25,310 nucleotides of DNA, taken from positions 1 through 25,310 of the forward strand of contig QHYA01000096.1 of NCBI GenBank assembly GCA_003223995.1. Direction: 5' to 3'. The DNA is from Acidobacteriota bacterium. Lineage in GTDB: Bacteria; Acidobacteriota; Polarisedimenticolia; QHYA01. This document shows, piece after piece, positions 7,782-15,402 of the stretch. The notes under the pieces are model-generated. The model had not been told where the DNA came from and did not search any database. It saw only the letters and a list, made by a program, of their open reading frames with translations. A program made the position numbers and the translations under genes. Numbering within the stretch: the stretch's first letter is position 1; each line of letters begins with the position of its first letter.

Positions 7782-8759
7782 CTAGCCTCCGACCTGGGAA
7801 AGCGCGATCAGGCGAGAGGCGGTTGAGCCCAGCTCCAGGTAATGCCTCTGGGGCTTGGCCATCAGGCCGCCCAGAACCTTCTCGGCGATCTCCTCCTCTC
7901 CCCTTCCAGCCCGCAGGGGAGTCGCCAGGTCTATCTCGTTGTCGCCGAACAGGCACAGTCGCAGCCTCCCATTGGCCGTGAGACGGAGCCGGTTGCATCG
8001 GTCGCAGAAGTTGTGGTTGAGCGGGGAGATGAATCCGACCGTTCCGGGCGCCCCCGGATAGCGGAAGTAGGTCGCGGGTCCGTTGCCTCGCACCGCCTCG
8101 GCCGGCTCCAGCCCGCCGAGAGCCTCGAGGCTGCGGCGCACCTCGTCCGTCGAGACGTAGCGGGCTTCCTGCTCCCCGACGTTCCCCTCCAGGGGCATCA
8201 TCTCGATGAACCGGACGTTCCAGGGCCTCTGCTGCGTGAGGAGGGCAAAATCCGTGATCTCGCCGTCGTTCTTTCCCCTCATCACGACGACGTTGATCTT
8301 GATGGGCAGAAGCCCTTCCTTCTCAGCCGCCTCGATGCCCGCCAGCACCTTCCTCAGGTCGCCGCCGCGGGTGATCTCGCGGAAGCACCCCTCATCGAGG
8401 GAATCGAGGCTGACGTTCACGCGGCTCAGGCCGGCGCGTCGCAGCGGTGCCGCGAGCTCGGTCAGCTTCAAACCGTTCGTGGACAGCGAGATCTCTTCGG
8501 TCCCCTCAATGGCCGCCAGCATCTCCACGAGCCGCGGAAGCTGCCGCCGCACCGTCGGCTCTCCACCCGTCAGCCTGAGGCGCCTCAAGCCCAGACGGCC
8601 GAGGATGCGCACGAGCCGTTCGATCTCCTCGTAAGAGAGGATGTCCGCCTTCTCGATCCACTCCATGCCCTCGGGAATGCAGTAGATGCACCGGAGGTTG
8701 CACCGGTCGGTGACCGAGATGCGCAGGTAATCGATATCCCGTCCGAAAGGATCACGCAT
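7782..8759 (-). CDS. moaA: GTP 3',8-cyclase (molybdenum cofactor synthesis, radical SAM)
   Basis: 325 residues, usual length, from ATG 8759 with GGAGTAGGA upstream. MoaA converts GTP to 3',8-cyclo-GTP in the first step of molybdopterin synthesis, with MoaC. The radical-SAM cluster ligands are Cys20, Cys24 and Cys27 (CNLRCIYC), the SAM-binding LTGGEPTVR follows near residue 62, and the second, GTP-binding 4Fe-4S cluster has Cys252, Cys255 and Cys269 (CDRCNRLRLTANGRLRLC). The chain ends in Gly-Gly, as needed by MoaA. It directly follows a moaB-like gene. No moaC, moaD, moaE or moeA is present in the window. Confidence 0.96.
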   Translation of the reverse strand: MRDPFGRDIDYLRISVTDRCNLRCIYCIPEGMEWIEKADILSYEEIERLVRILGRLGLRRLRLTGGEPTVRRQLPRLVEMLAAIEGTEEISLSTNGLKLTELAAPLRRAGLSRVNVSLDSLDEGCFREITRGGDLRKVLAGIEAAEKEGLLPIKINVVVMRGKNDGEITDFALLTQQRPWNVRFIEMMPLEGNVGEQEARYVSTDEVRRSLEALGGLEPAEAVRGNGPATYFRYPGAPGTVGFISPLNHNFCDRCNRLRLTANGRLRLCLFGDNEIDLATPLRAGRGEEEIAEKVLGGLMAKPQRHYLELGSTASRLIALSQVGG

Positions 8760-9228
8760 AAACCGAGATCCTACTCCTGCCCGCCTCCGGCGTCAGCTTT
8801 CCTGCCCCTCGGCCCCCTCGGCCCTTTCGACCCCCTCGGCCTCTTCGAGTTTCCGTCCCAGCTCTCCGAGGATGTGTCCCAGCTCGGGAAGGATGAGCTG
8901 CTCCAAGCTCTCCGAAACCGTCGAGCCGCCGCTCGATGACGGAGCAGATGGCCTCGTGCGTCCTGTCCCTGCCGGAGATCCCCGTGCCGCCGCTGAGAAT
9001 GACCGCGTCCGTGTCCGTCCTGCCGATCAGATCGCCAAGCAGGGCGCTGATCCTCTCGGGCTCGTCGGGGAGGATGCGGTAATCGGTGATGCGGTGGCCC
9101 GCCGCCTCGCAGCAGGCACGGATGAACGCTCCGGATTGGTCCGTCTCGCGCGTTCGTGTGTCCGAGACGGTGACGATCGCGATGCCGGCCATCCCGGGAG
9201 CCCGTTCGCGATGCTCGCGCACGCTCAT
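8752..9228 (-). pseudogene. moaB: MoaB/MogA-family molybdopterin protein with out-of-frame internal deletion
   Basis: Residues 1-107 from ATG 9228 are a normal MoaB/MogA N-terminus: GIAIVTVSDTRTRETDQSG, then the molybdopterin-binding loop AVILSGGTGISGRD near residue 78, then RRLDGFGE. From about 8910 on the frame reads an Arg/Gly-rich tail of 51 residues that is not MoaB and runs 8 bp into moaA. In the frame one base over, the same DNA reads ESLEQLILPELGHILGEL and stops at 8793, which matches the C-terminal helix of MoaB/MogA. So both ends are present but about 40 residues between GFGE and the last helix are missing, including the conserved PGS motif, and the join changes frame. The native gene would have ended 33 bp before moaA. 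The product is very likely inactive if the sequence is right. A shorter start at the internal Met (9192) is possible. Confidence 0.8.
8805..8841 (-). repeat. 9-bp repeats in the old moaB tail
   Basis: CCCCTCGGCC (plus strand) occurs at 8805, 8814 and 8832, with a degenerate copy between the last two, giving a 9-bp period. In the ancestral moaB frame this codes for a repeated Ala-Glu-Gly / Val-Glu-Arg tail after the last conserved helix. It looks like slippage-type expansion at the 3' end of the gene. Confidence 0.6.
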
Positions 9229-9244
9229 GGGAGAGTGCTACCGG

Positions 9245-10750
9245 TCAGATCCCGTCCGTCAGGTACCTCAGGAGGGTCCTGACGGCAGCGCCCGTTCCCC
9301 CCTTCCGGTCGAGCGGGACCTCGCGCTCCATGAAAGCCGGGCCTGCGATGTCGATGTGGGCCCAGGGGGTCTTTTCATCGACGAACTCCTGCAGGAACAG
9401 CCCGGCGGTCAGAGCCCCACCCCACCGCTCGCCCGTGTTCTTCAGGTCGGCGATGTCGGACTGGAGCATGTCCGAGTACTCCTCGTACAGCGGCAGCGGC
9501 CACATCTTCTCTCCCGCCACATCGGCCGCCTTGAGGATCTGGTCGGATAGCCGCCGGTCATTGCCCATCACGCCGCTCGCCAGGGGTCCCAGGGCCACGA
9601 CGCAGGCTCCCGTCAGCGTCGCGAGGTCGATGATCGCGTCGGGCTGGTGCTGCTGGGCGTAGGCGAGGGCGTCGCACAGCACCAGACGCCCTTCCGCGTC
9701 GGTGTTGTTGACTTCCACCGTCTTCCCCTTCATCGTGCGCACCACGTCTCCCGGCTTCTGTGCCCTTCCCCCCGGCATGTTCTCGGTCATCGCCATGAAG
9801 CCATGGACCTCGACAGGGGCCTTCAACTCCGGCAGGGCGAGCAGGGTCGCCAGGACTGCCGCCGAACCGGCCATGTCGCACTTCATCGTCTCGATGTGTC
9901 CTGTCGGCTTCAGATTGAGCCCGCCGGAGTCGAAGGTGATCCCTTTTCCGACGAGAGCGACGCGCTTCTTCGCCCTCCCCTTGGGCTTGTAGATCAGATG
10001 GATCAGCTTCGGCGGCTCGGCGCTGCCTGCGTTGACGCCGAGGAACGCGCCCATGCCGAGCCGCTCCAGATCCTTCTTCTCCAGGATCCGGCACTCGATC
10101 CCCGCCTGCTTCGCGAGTCCCTGGGCGCGCCGCGCCATCTCGGTGGGGGTCAGCACGCCGGCCGGCTCGCAGACCAGGTCGCGGGCGACGCAGGTGGCGG
10201 CGGAGCTGATCAGACCCCGGCGGATCCCTTCGCGGGCTGCGGCCGGAGGAGCGTCGGTGACAATCGTCACCCGCTCGAGAGGGCGGGCCTTCTTGTGTGG
10301 CTCGTTGAAGTACTTGTCGAACTTGTAGTTTCCAAGGAGCACCCCCTCGACGACCGCCTGGGTCCGGTCGCGGGGAGAAAGCCCGGCGCCTGCTCCCGGG
10401 GGGAACGACAGCGCCATGCTGCGCGCCGAGACCGCCTCGGCGCGGTGCACGGCCTGGGCTACGGCGTCGCGCAGGGCGCCCGGGTTGAAGTTCTTCCGCT
10501 TTCCAAAACCGATCACTGCGTACCGGCGGGAAGGGTAGGCGCCGTCGGTGTACCAGAGGACGTACTCCCCCCGGCGCCCCTCGAACCTCTCCTCTGCCAT
10601 GAGGCGGGAGAGGCTGGAACGCAGCTCGCGACGGGCGATGCCCGTCGCCTCCTTGTCCCCCTGGAAGACAAAGCAGGCCGCGAGGTCGGCCTCGAGCGTA
10701 TCAAGTCCCTTCTTTGTCGTCTCGATTTCCGTCGTCAGTCGTTCCGTCAA
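9245..10750 (-). CDS. pepA: Leucyl aminopeptidase, M17 family
   Basis: 501 residues. The start is TTG 10750, backed by a GGAGG six bases upstream. M17 enzymes are hexameric two-metal aminopeptidases that release N-terminal residues from peptides in the cytoplasm. The N-terminal domain (about 1-165) is the variable regulatory fold. The catalytic domain carries VGKGITFDSGGLNLKP near residue 265, with the metal-ligand Lys and Asp, MKCDMAGSAAV with the next Asp, and NTDAEGRLVLCDAL near residue 347, with the Asp/Glu ligands and the catalytic Arg. It lies between dxs and moaB in the same direction (107 and 16 bp gaps), likely co-transcribed but unrelated in pathway. Nothing is missing. Confidence 0.95.
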   Translation of the reverse strand: MTERLTTEIETTKKGLDTLEADLAACFVFQGDKEATGIARRELRSSLSRLMAEERFEGRRGEYVLWYTDGAYPSRRYAVIGFGKRKNFNPGALRDAVAQAVHRAEAVSARSMALSFPPGAGAGLSPRDRTQAVVEGVLLGNYKFDKYFNEPHKKARPLERVTIVTDAPPAAAREGIRRGLISSAATCVARDLVCEPAGVLTPTEMARRAQGLAKQAGIECRILEKKDLERLGMGAFLGVNAGSAEPPKLIHLIYKPKGRAKKRVALVGKGITFDSGGLNLKPTGHIETMKCDMAGSAAVLATLLALPELKAPVEVHGFMAMTENMPGGRAQKPGDVVRTMKGKTVEVNNTDAEGRLVLCDALAYAQQHQPDAIIDLATLTGACVVALGPLASGVMGNDRRLSDQILKAADVAGEKMWPLPLYEEYSDMLQSDIADLKNTGERWGGALTAGLFLQEFVDEKTPWAHIDIAGPAFMEREVPLDRKGGTGAAVRTLLRYLTDGI

Positions 10751-10814
10751 GCTTGGCCTCCGGCGAGCCCGTGCTTATGATGGGCTGTTCTCTGTCCGCT
10801 GATGCGGCCAGGGC

Positions 10815-10841
10815 GCTTTCCGGAGCTTCGCTCCTGAAAGC
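10815..10841 (-). terminator. Hairpin in the dxs-pepA gap
   Basis: GCTTTC-c-GGAGC, loop TTC, GCTCC-t-GAAAGC: an 11-bp stem with one C/T mismatch, beginning 17 bp after the dxs stop on the minus strand. No T tract follows, so it may attenuate, stabilise the upstream message or be a processing site rather than end transcription. Confidence 0.4.
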
Positions 10842-10857
10842 AATTGACTGCGCCTCG

Positions 10858-12804
10858 CTACGGCGCCTCGTGAATCAAGCGGGCCAGTTCACGGGCCTTC
10901 GCGGCGATGTGGTGCGCCGACAGGCCCACCTCGTCCAGCAGTTCCGCGCGGCTGCCGTGATCCACGAAGCGATCCGGCAACCCCATGTGCCTGAGCCGTC
11001 CCACGTCGAGCCCCTGCGAGCGGTAGCACTCATAGACCGCATCGCCAAACCCACCCGCCAGCACATTCTCCTCGACTGTCAGCACCCACGGGTACCTCTC
11101 CGCCAGCCGCCGGATCATCCCCGCGTCCACCGGCTTGATCCAGCGGCCGTTGACGAGGCCGGCACGGATCCCCTGCCCCGCCAGCAGCTCCGCTGCCGAG
11201 CGGCATTCCTGAACCATCGTGCCGCAGCCAACCAGCACGATCTCCTCCCCCTCGTTCAGCTCTTCCCAAACTCCGACAGGGATGGCCGCGGGCGCGCGTG
11301 AGGGGTCGTAGCAGCCGGGGACGTTGTCCCTCGGATAGCGCATGGCGAAGGGAGAGGAGGTGTGGAGGACGCCGGTCAGGAGCAGGTCGCGCAGCTCGTT
11401 CCCGTCCTTGGGGGCGGCAACGACCATGTTCGGGATCATCCGCAGGTAGGTGAGGTCGAAGGCTCCGTGGTGCGTCGGCCCGTCCGCTCCCGCCAGCCCT
11501 CCGCGGTCGAGGCAGAAGATGACGGGGAGGTTCTGGAGGCAAACGTCATGGATGGTGTGATCCAGGGCCCTCTGAAGGAAGGTGGAGTAGATCGTCGCCA
11601 CGGGCCTCATCCCTTCTGCCGCCAGCCCCCCACAGAACGTCACACCATGCCCCTCGGCGATCCCCACGTCGAAGCACCGGTCCGGGAACTCCTTCTGGAA
11701 CCTCCCCAGCCCCGTCCCGCCGAGCATCGCCGCCGTGACCGCGACCACATTGGGGAAGCGCCTCCCCATCTCCACCATCGCCTCGCCGAAGACCTGCGTG
11801 TAGGCGGGCGGCGAGGGCTTCGATGGCTTCTTTTTTCCCGTCGCCGGATCGAACGGAGTCATGCCGTGGTAGCCGTCCGGGTCGGCCTCCGCCGGCGCGT
11901 AGCCCTTACCCTTGTGAGTCAGCACATGCAGCAGCAAGGGCCCGCGCAGGTTGTTCAGGTTCCTCAGCACCCCCAGCAGCTCGTCGAGGTCGTGGCCGTC
12001 GATCGGGCCGTAATAGGCGAAACCGAGGGACTGGAACAGGGCGCCGGGGACGAGGGCGGATTTGATGCCCGCCTCCATTCGCAGGGCGAATCTGGACGCC
12101 GACTCCCCCACGGCAGGGACCTTCCCGAGGAGGCTGTAGATCTCCTCCTTCATCCGCTTGTAGTAGGGGTTCGTCGTCAGGCTCGTGAGGTAGTGCGAGA
12201 TCGCACCGACGTTTGGAGAGATGGACATCGCGTTGTCGTTGAGGATGACCAGAAGGTCGCGGCCGGAGTTTCCCGCGTTGTTCAGGGCCTCGTAGGCCAG
12301 CCCGCCCGTCAGCGCGCCGTCCCCCACGACGGCGACCACGTGATGCCGCTCCCCCTTGAGGTCTCGGGCCGTCGCGAAACCGACCGCCGCGGAGATCCCG
12401 GTGGAGGCATGTCCGGCGCCGAAATGGTCGTACTCGCTCTCCACGCGGCGCAGGAACCCGGAGATCCCCCCGTACTGGCGGATCGTCCAGAGAGCGTCGC
12501 GGCGGCCGGTCAGAATCTTGTGGACGTACCCCTGGTGCCCGACGTCCCAGATCACCTTGTCCACGGGAGTATCGTAGAGGTGATAGAGGGCGAGGGTCAG
12601 CTCGACCGCCCCGAGGCTCGAGGCGAAATGCCCTCCCTTCTGCGATACCACCTGCACGATGAAATCGCGGATCTCATCGGCAAGCAGCTTCAGCTCCTTC
12701 ACGGACAGCGGCTTGAGATCTCGGGGAGAGTCGATGGATTCGAGGATCCGGACCTTCCGCTCGCCCTTTACCAGATCGATCTTGCCCGGTATGGCCTCTT
12801 CCAT
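10858..12804 (-). CDS. dxs: 1-deoxy-D-xylulose-5-phosphate synthase
   Basis: 648 residues from ATG 12804; similarity to the family begins at residue 19 (RILESIDSPRDLKPLS). Dxs condenses pyruvate with glyceraldehyde 3-phosphate, giving the precursor of MEP-pathway isoprenoids, thiamine and, in some bacteria, PLP. Visible marks are DVGHQGYVHKILTGR near residue 87, the thiamine-diphosphate/Mg motif VGDGALTGG...NDN near 160-190, and GPIDGHD near 270. The general base Glu sits in GIAEGHGVTF near residue 380, where most family members read EQHAVTF; the Glu and His are kept but the Gln is Gly. The transketolase C-terminal domain with DRGGLAGADGPTHHG and RYPRDN is complete. The gene follows a methyltransferase (71 bp gap) and precedes pepA in the same direction. 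Confidence 0.96.
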   Translation of the reverse strand: MEEAIPGKIDLVKGERKVRILESIDSPRDLKPLSVKELKLLADEIRDFIVQVVSQKGGHFASSLGAVELTLALYHLYDTPVDKVIWDVGHQGYVHKILTGRRDALWTIRQYGGISGFLRRVESEYDHFGAGHASTGISAAVGFATARDLKGERHHVVAVVGDGALTGGLAYEALNNAGNSGRDLLVILNDNAMSISPNVGAISHYLTSLTTNPYYKRMKEEIYSLLGKVPAVGESASRFALRMEAGIKSALVPGALFQSLGFAYYGPIDGHDLDELLGVLRNLNNLRGPLLLHVLTHKGKGYAPAEADPDGYHGMTPFDPATGKKKPSKPSPPAYTQVFGEAMVEMGRRFPNVVAVTAAMLGGTGLGRFQKEFPDRCFDVGIAEGHGVTFCGGLAAEGMRPVATIYSTFLQRALDHTIHDVCLQNLPVIFCLDRGGLAGADGPTHHGAFDLTYLRMIPNMVVAAPKDGNELRDLLLTGVLHTSSPFAMRYPRDNVPGCYDPSRAPAAIPVGVWEELNEGEEIVLVGCGTMVQECRSAAELLAGQGIRAGLVNGRWIKPVDAGMIRRLAERYPWVLTVEENVLAGGFGDAVYECYRSQGLDVGRLRHMGLPDRFVDHGSRAELLDEVGLSAHHIAAKARELARLIHEAP

Positions 12805-12875
12805 CGTCAGCTCGAAGGGTGAGGAGTCCTGCAGCGCTCAACTCGAAGAGGCAAGACTATAACCGGCCCGCGGTT

Positions 12876-13496
12876 TCACTTCAACCCGGCGAAAACCGCC
12901 CGGTCCCAGCACTTCCAGGCGAGATCGACCTCGCGGAAGGCTGCCTTCCGCAGCCTGTACAGCTCCTCCTCCACCGACCAGAGCCCCTTCCTCTCGACCT
13001 CCTCCTTGATCTCACGCTCCACCGCTTCCCGCGAGAGCCCCTGGGCGTGGAGCTCTTCGCGCTCCAGCAGGCGGTAGGCAGCGGCGATGCCGGCCGATGG
13101 GGGCCGCACGGCGTCGGCGAAGAGGAGCGCTCCGCCGGGCAAGAGGGCGTGGTGGACGTGGACGAGGATTCGCTCCTTCTCTTCGGGCGAAAGGCCGAGC
13201 AGTCCCGAGGCGCTCACAGCGAGGTCAAAGCCGTTGCCCAGCGAAGCGCGGCGGAAGTCCTCCTGGACCAGCGACACCCCGGACCCCATGAATTCCAGCT
13301 GCGCAGCGGCACGCTCGGCCAGATCCGGGTCGCTCTCGTAGCCCTTCCACGTGGCTCCGGGAATCAGCTTCAACAGCCTGGCCGCGAGGCTGCCGTCCCC
13401 GCATTGCAGCTCGAGAATCCGTCGGGCCTTCGGGGCAAGATCCGCCGCGAGGGTGGCGATCACCCCGGCCGCTTCCGTGGTCATCCACAGATTCAC
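12876..13496 (-). CDS. Class I SAM-dependent methyltransferase
   Basis: About 206 residues from GTG 13496; a GTG at 13508 in the same frame would add four residues, and neither has a good ribosome site. A Rossmann methyltransferase fold is indicated by motif I ILELQCGDGSLAARLL near residue 32, an acidic residue ending strand 2 (WKGYESDPD), VQEDFR, and motif IV-like GFDLAVSASGLLGLS followed by LLPGGALLFADAV. The Glu-Leu-Gln-Cys-Gly-Asp-Gly loop is a variant of the common DxGCGTG. The C-terminal half is helical and Glu-rich. The substrate cannot be told. The start codon lies inside a 20-bp tandem duplication whose other copy offers an ATG out of frame, so the true N-terminus is uncertain and could have been altered by the duplication. 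It is flanked by nadA (58 bp) and dxs. Confidence 0.8.
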   Translation of the reverse strand: MNLWMTTEAAGVIATLAADLAPKARRILELQCGDGSLAARLLKLIPGATWKGYESDPDLAERAAAQLEFMGSGVSLVQEDFRRASLGNGFDLAVSASGLLGLSPEEKERILVHVHHALLPGGALLFADAVRPPSAGIAAAYRLLEREELHAQGLSREAVEREIKEEVERKGLWSVEEELYRLRKAAFREVDLAWKCWDRAVFAGLK

Positions 13497-13515
13497 GCGG
13501 TCATCCACAGATTCA
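13480..13515. repeat. 20-bp tandem duplication over the methyltransferase start
   Basis: GTCATCCACAGATTCA occurs at 13480-13495 and 13500-13515, a period of 20 bp with the bases between (CGCG, TGAA) nearly unrelated. On the minus strand each copy reads xTGAATCTGTGGATGACC: the outer copy begins with ATG and hits a stop after seven codons, the inner begins with GTG and runs into the methyltransferase. Confidence 0.8.
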
Positions 13516-13554
13516 TGAAGACACCAGGCCCCTTCGAGATCAGCGAGTAGGAGG

Positions 13555-14022
13555 TTAGGAGATCTGCAGCATGCGGTCCAGGGCGAGCCGCGCTTCGCCC
13601 GCGATGGGTTCAGGCACGATGATATCGTTGACGACCTGGCCCGCTTCGAGCCTCTCGATCACCCAGAGCAGGTGCTGGGGGTCGATGCGGTTCATCGTCG
13701 AGCAGAGGCACACTCCGGGCACGAGCGAAACGACCATCTTGTCCGGGTTCTCCTGTCTCAGGCGATTGACGAGGTGGATCTCGGTCCCGACAGCCCACTT
13801 CGTTCCGGAGGGCGCCTCGCGGATCGTCTTGATGATGTATCCGGTGGATCCGACATGGTCGGCCTTTCGAACAACCTCCAGCGTGCACTCCGGATGAACG
13901 ATGACCTTGACATCCGGAAACCTCTCACGGAAGTAGTCCACCTGCTCCGGGGCGAAACGCCCGTGAACCTGGCAGTGCCCTTTCCAGAGGATGACCCTCG
14001 TCCGCAGGATGTCCTCAGAACA
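13555..14022 (-). pseudogene. nadA: Quinolinate synthase, C-terminal fragment of a broken gene
   Basis: This frame is open from about 14022 and reads CSEDILRTRVILWKGHCQVH, then VIVHPECTLEVV, GSTGYIIKTI, GTEIHLVNRL, CLCSTMNRIDPQHLLW and VPEPIAGEARLALDRML. These are the second and third domains of long-type NadA, with two of the three 4Fe-4S cysteines (GHC and the CSTM Cys). NadA condenses iminoaspartate with dihydroxyacetone phosphate to quinolinate for NAD. The first in-frame start is a GTG at 13941, well inside the domain, with no ribosome site, so separate translation is unlikely to give a working part. It overlaps the N-terminal fragment by 8 bp in another frame; the conserved block between them is missing. 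Confidence 0.85.
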
Positions 14023-14584
14023 GGCGCGCCCTGCGGGCGAAGGCCCAATCGAAAAGCCCCGAGGCGTTCGAGGACGTGCAGACAGCCCCTCCCTTTCGCC
14101 CGCAGAAAGCCTTTAGCGCGGCGGTGGAATTCATGTAGGCGATCGGCATCACCTGCTCTTCCGGAACGATCGAGGCGATGCGCTCCCACGCCTCCTCGAC
14201 CTGATCGATGTCCGCCATGTCGGCCATCGAGCAGCCCGCCTGGAGGTCGGGAAGGATGACCGTCTGCTCATCCGCTGTGAGGATGTCGGCGCTTTCCGCC
14301 ATGAAATGCACGCCGCAGAAGACGATCCACTTCGCCTCCCGATCGCCGGCGGCCTTCTTGGCCAGGCCGTAGGAGTCGCCACGGTGGTCGGCGAACTGGA
14401 TCACCTCATCCCTTTGGTAGTGGTGTCCGAGGATGAGAAGTGAGCGCCCGAGCCGCTCGCGGACAGGCCCTATCTTCTCGACCGCCTGCTCGTCCGTCAG
14501 CTCCTGGTATGCATCGGGGATCGATTGTCGGAACGGCGGGTAGGCACGCTCCAAGACGGCAATTTCATTTCGGGGCATCTGCAT
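14015..14584 (-). pseudogene. nadA: Quinolinate synthase, N-terminal fragment of a broken gene
   Basis: 189 residues from ATG 14584 (ATG 14578 also possible). The N-terminal part of long-type NadA is clear: RSLLILGHHYQRDEVIQF near residue 47, HRGDSYGLAKKAA, IVFCGVHFMAESADIL with the first cluster Cys, VILPDLQAGCSMADMADI, and GGAVCTSSNASGLFDWAF. The frame stops right after RARLF. In family members this point is followed by FLPDQHLGRNT and about 25 more residues before the block that ends in VILWKGHC; here that block is gone and the sequence resumes in another frame (see the C-terminal fragment). It is the first gene of the minus-strand run and has a good promoter upstream. Together the fragments make about 344 residues, where I expect about 370-380. 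Confidence 0.88.
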
Positions 14585-14642
14585 GGACCTGGGTGTTTGC
14601 ACGGGGTCCCCTATTGGATTTGCTTGGCGCTGACAACTTCTT

Positions 14643-14671
14643 ATTCTGCCGTTACTTCCACATGGTGTCAA
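14643..14671 (-). promoter_or_regulatory. Sigma-70-type promoter upstream of nadA
   Basis: On the minus strand a perfect -35 TTGACA (14671-14666) is followed, 17 bp on, by CAGAAT (14648-14643), four of six matches to TATAAT. Transcription would begin near 14636, giving a leader of about 52 nt before the nadA ATG at 14584. It is the best promoter in the window and the likely entry for the run from nadA to DUF488. Confidence 0.6.
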
Positions 14672-14853
14672 CGGGCCTGCCCGGCCGGGCCCAGCCGGTA
14701 GCGTCGATTCCACTACGCACATATCGCTTTCGTATGGATCGTTTACGCGCGGATCGCTCCTCTCCCGCGTCGCCGCTGCGGCGGCGGCGCTGCTAGACTC
14801 CTTCAGAATCCAAGACCATGGGGATATCCGCCGATTCGAAGGAGAGATGAGAG

Positions 14854-15402
14854 ATGGCAGAGGTTCCGAAGCTGTTCCGTGTGACCCTGCAGGTGTCCGA
14901 TCTGGACAAGGCGGCCAACTTCTACTCGAAGCTGCTGGACGCGAAAGGAAGGAGGATCCACGGAGCCCGCCACTACTTCGACTGCGGCCCTGTCATCCTC
15001 GCGCTCGTGGATCCTGCGGGCGGAGGCGAGAAGTCGAAACCCAATCCCGACTACATCTACTTCTCGGTCGATGACATCGAGAAGATTCACTCGCGGGCTC
15101 GCGAGCTGGGGTGTCTCTCGAGAGAGGAGTTGCACGAAGCGAGCGGGGGCGACATCGTTACTCGTCCCTGGGGAGAACGATCCTTCTACGCCGATGACCC
15201 CTTCGGCAACGGCCTGTGCTTCGTCGACAGCCGAACGATCTTCACTGGACGATGCTGGAGTTCTCCTGCTCCTCGCGAAGCTCGAATTCCTCCAGTGTCT
15301 CGTCGTCGCCGAGCCGGCCTCGCGCGAGAGAGCGCTCGAAGCGGATCGCGACAGGGGCCGTCAAGCCGATCAGGACGAAGCCGGGGATCCGGCGCAGGAT
15401 AG
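14854..15402 (+). CDS. VOC (glyoxalase/bleomycin-resistance) family protein with lost stop codon
   Basis: The native part is residues 1-133 from ATG 14854, with AAGGAG about 10 nt upstream. It starts PKLFRVTLQVSDLDKAANFYSKLL, typical of a vicinal-oxygen-chelate fold, and has HYFDCGPVILALVDP, DYIYFSVDDIEKIHSRA and RSFYADDPFGNGLCFVD. Proteins of this subgroup end at about TxFTGR, reached here at 15252. Instead of a stop the frame continues for 49 Arg/Ser-rich residues that are antisense to the P-loop kinase gene, ending at 15402. So the stop codon, and probably the spacer beyond it, are missing. VOC proteins bind a metal and act on small molecules, but the substrate here is unknown. Confidence 0.8.
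   Translation: MAEVPKLFRVTLQVSDLDKAANFYSKLLDAKGRRIHGARHYFDCGPVILALVDPAGGGEKSKPNPDYIYFSVDDIEKIHSRARELGCLSREELHEASGGDIVTRPWGERSFYADDPFGNGLCFVDSRTIFTGRCWSSPAPREARIPPVSRRRRAGLARESARSGSRQGPSSRSGRSRGSGAG

Noticed and set aside
9647..10780. 377-codon plus-strand open frame
   Set aside because: Antisense to pepA, which has all its catalytic motifs; no signal of its own.
11362..12822. 486-codon plus-strand open frame
   Set aside because: Antisense to dxs throughout, with a random-looking composition; dxs is unmistakable on the other strand.
13941..14022. Programmed frameshift in nadA
   Set aside because: No slippery heptamer is seen at the join, and a frameshift could not restore the missing conserved FLPDQHLGRNT block.
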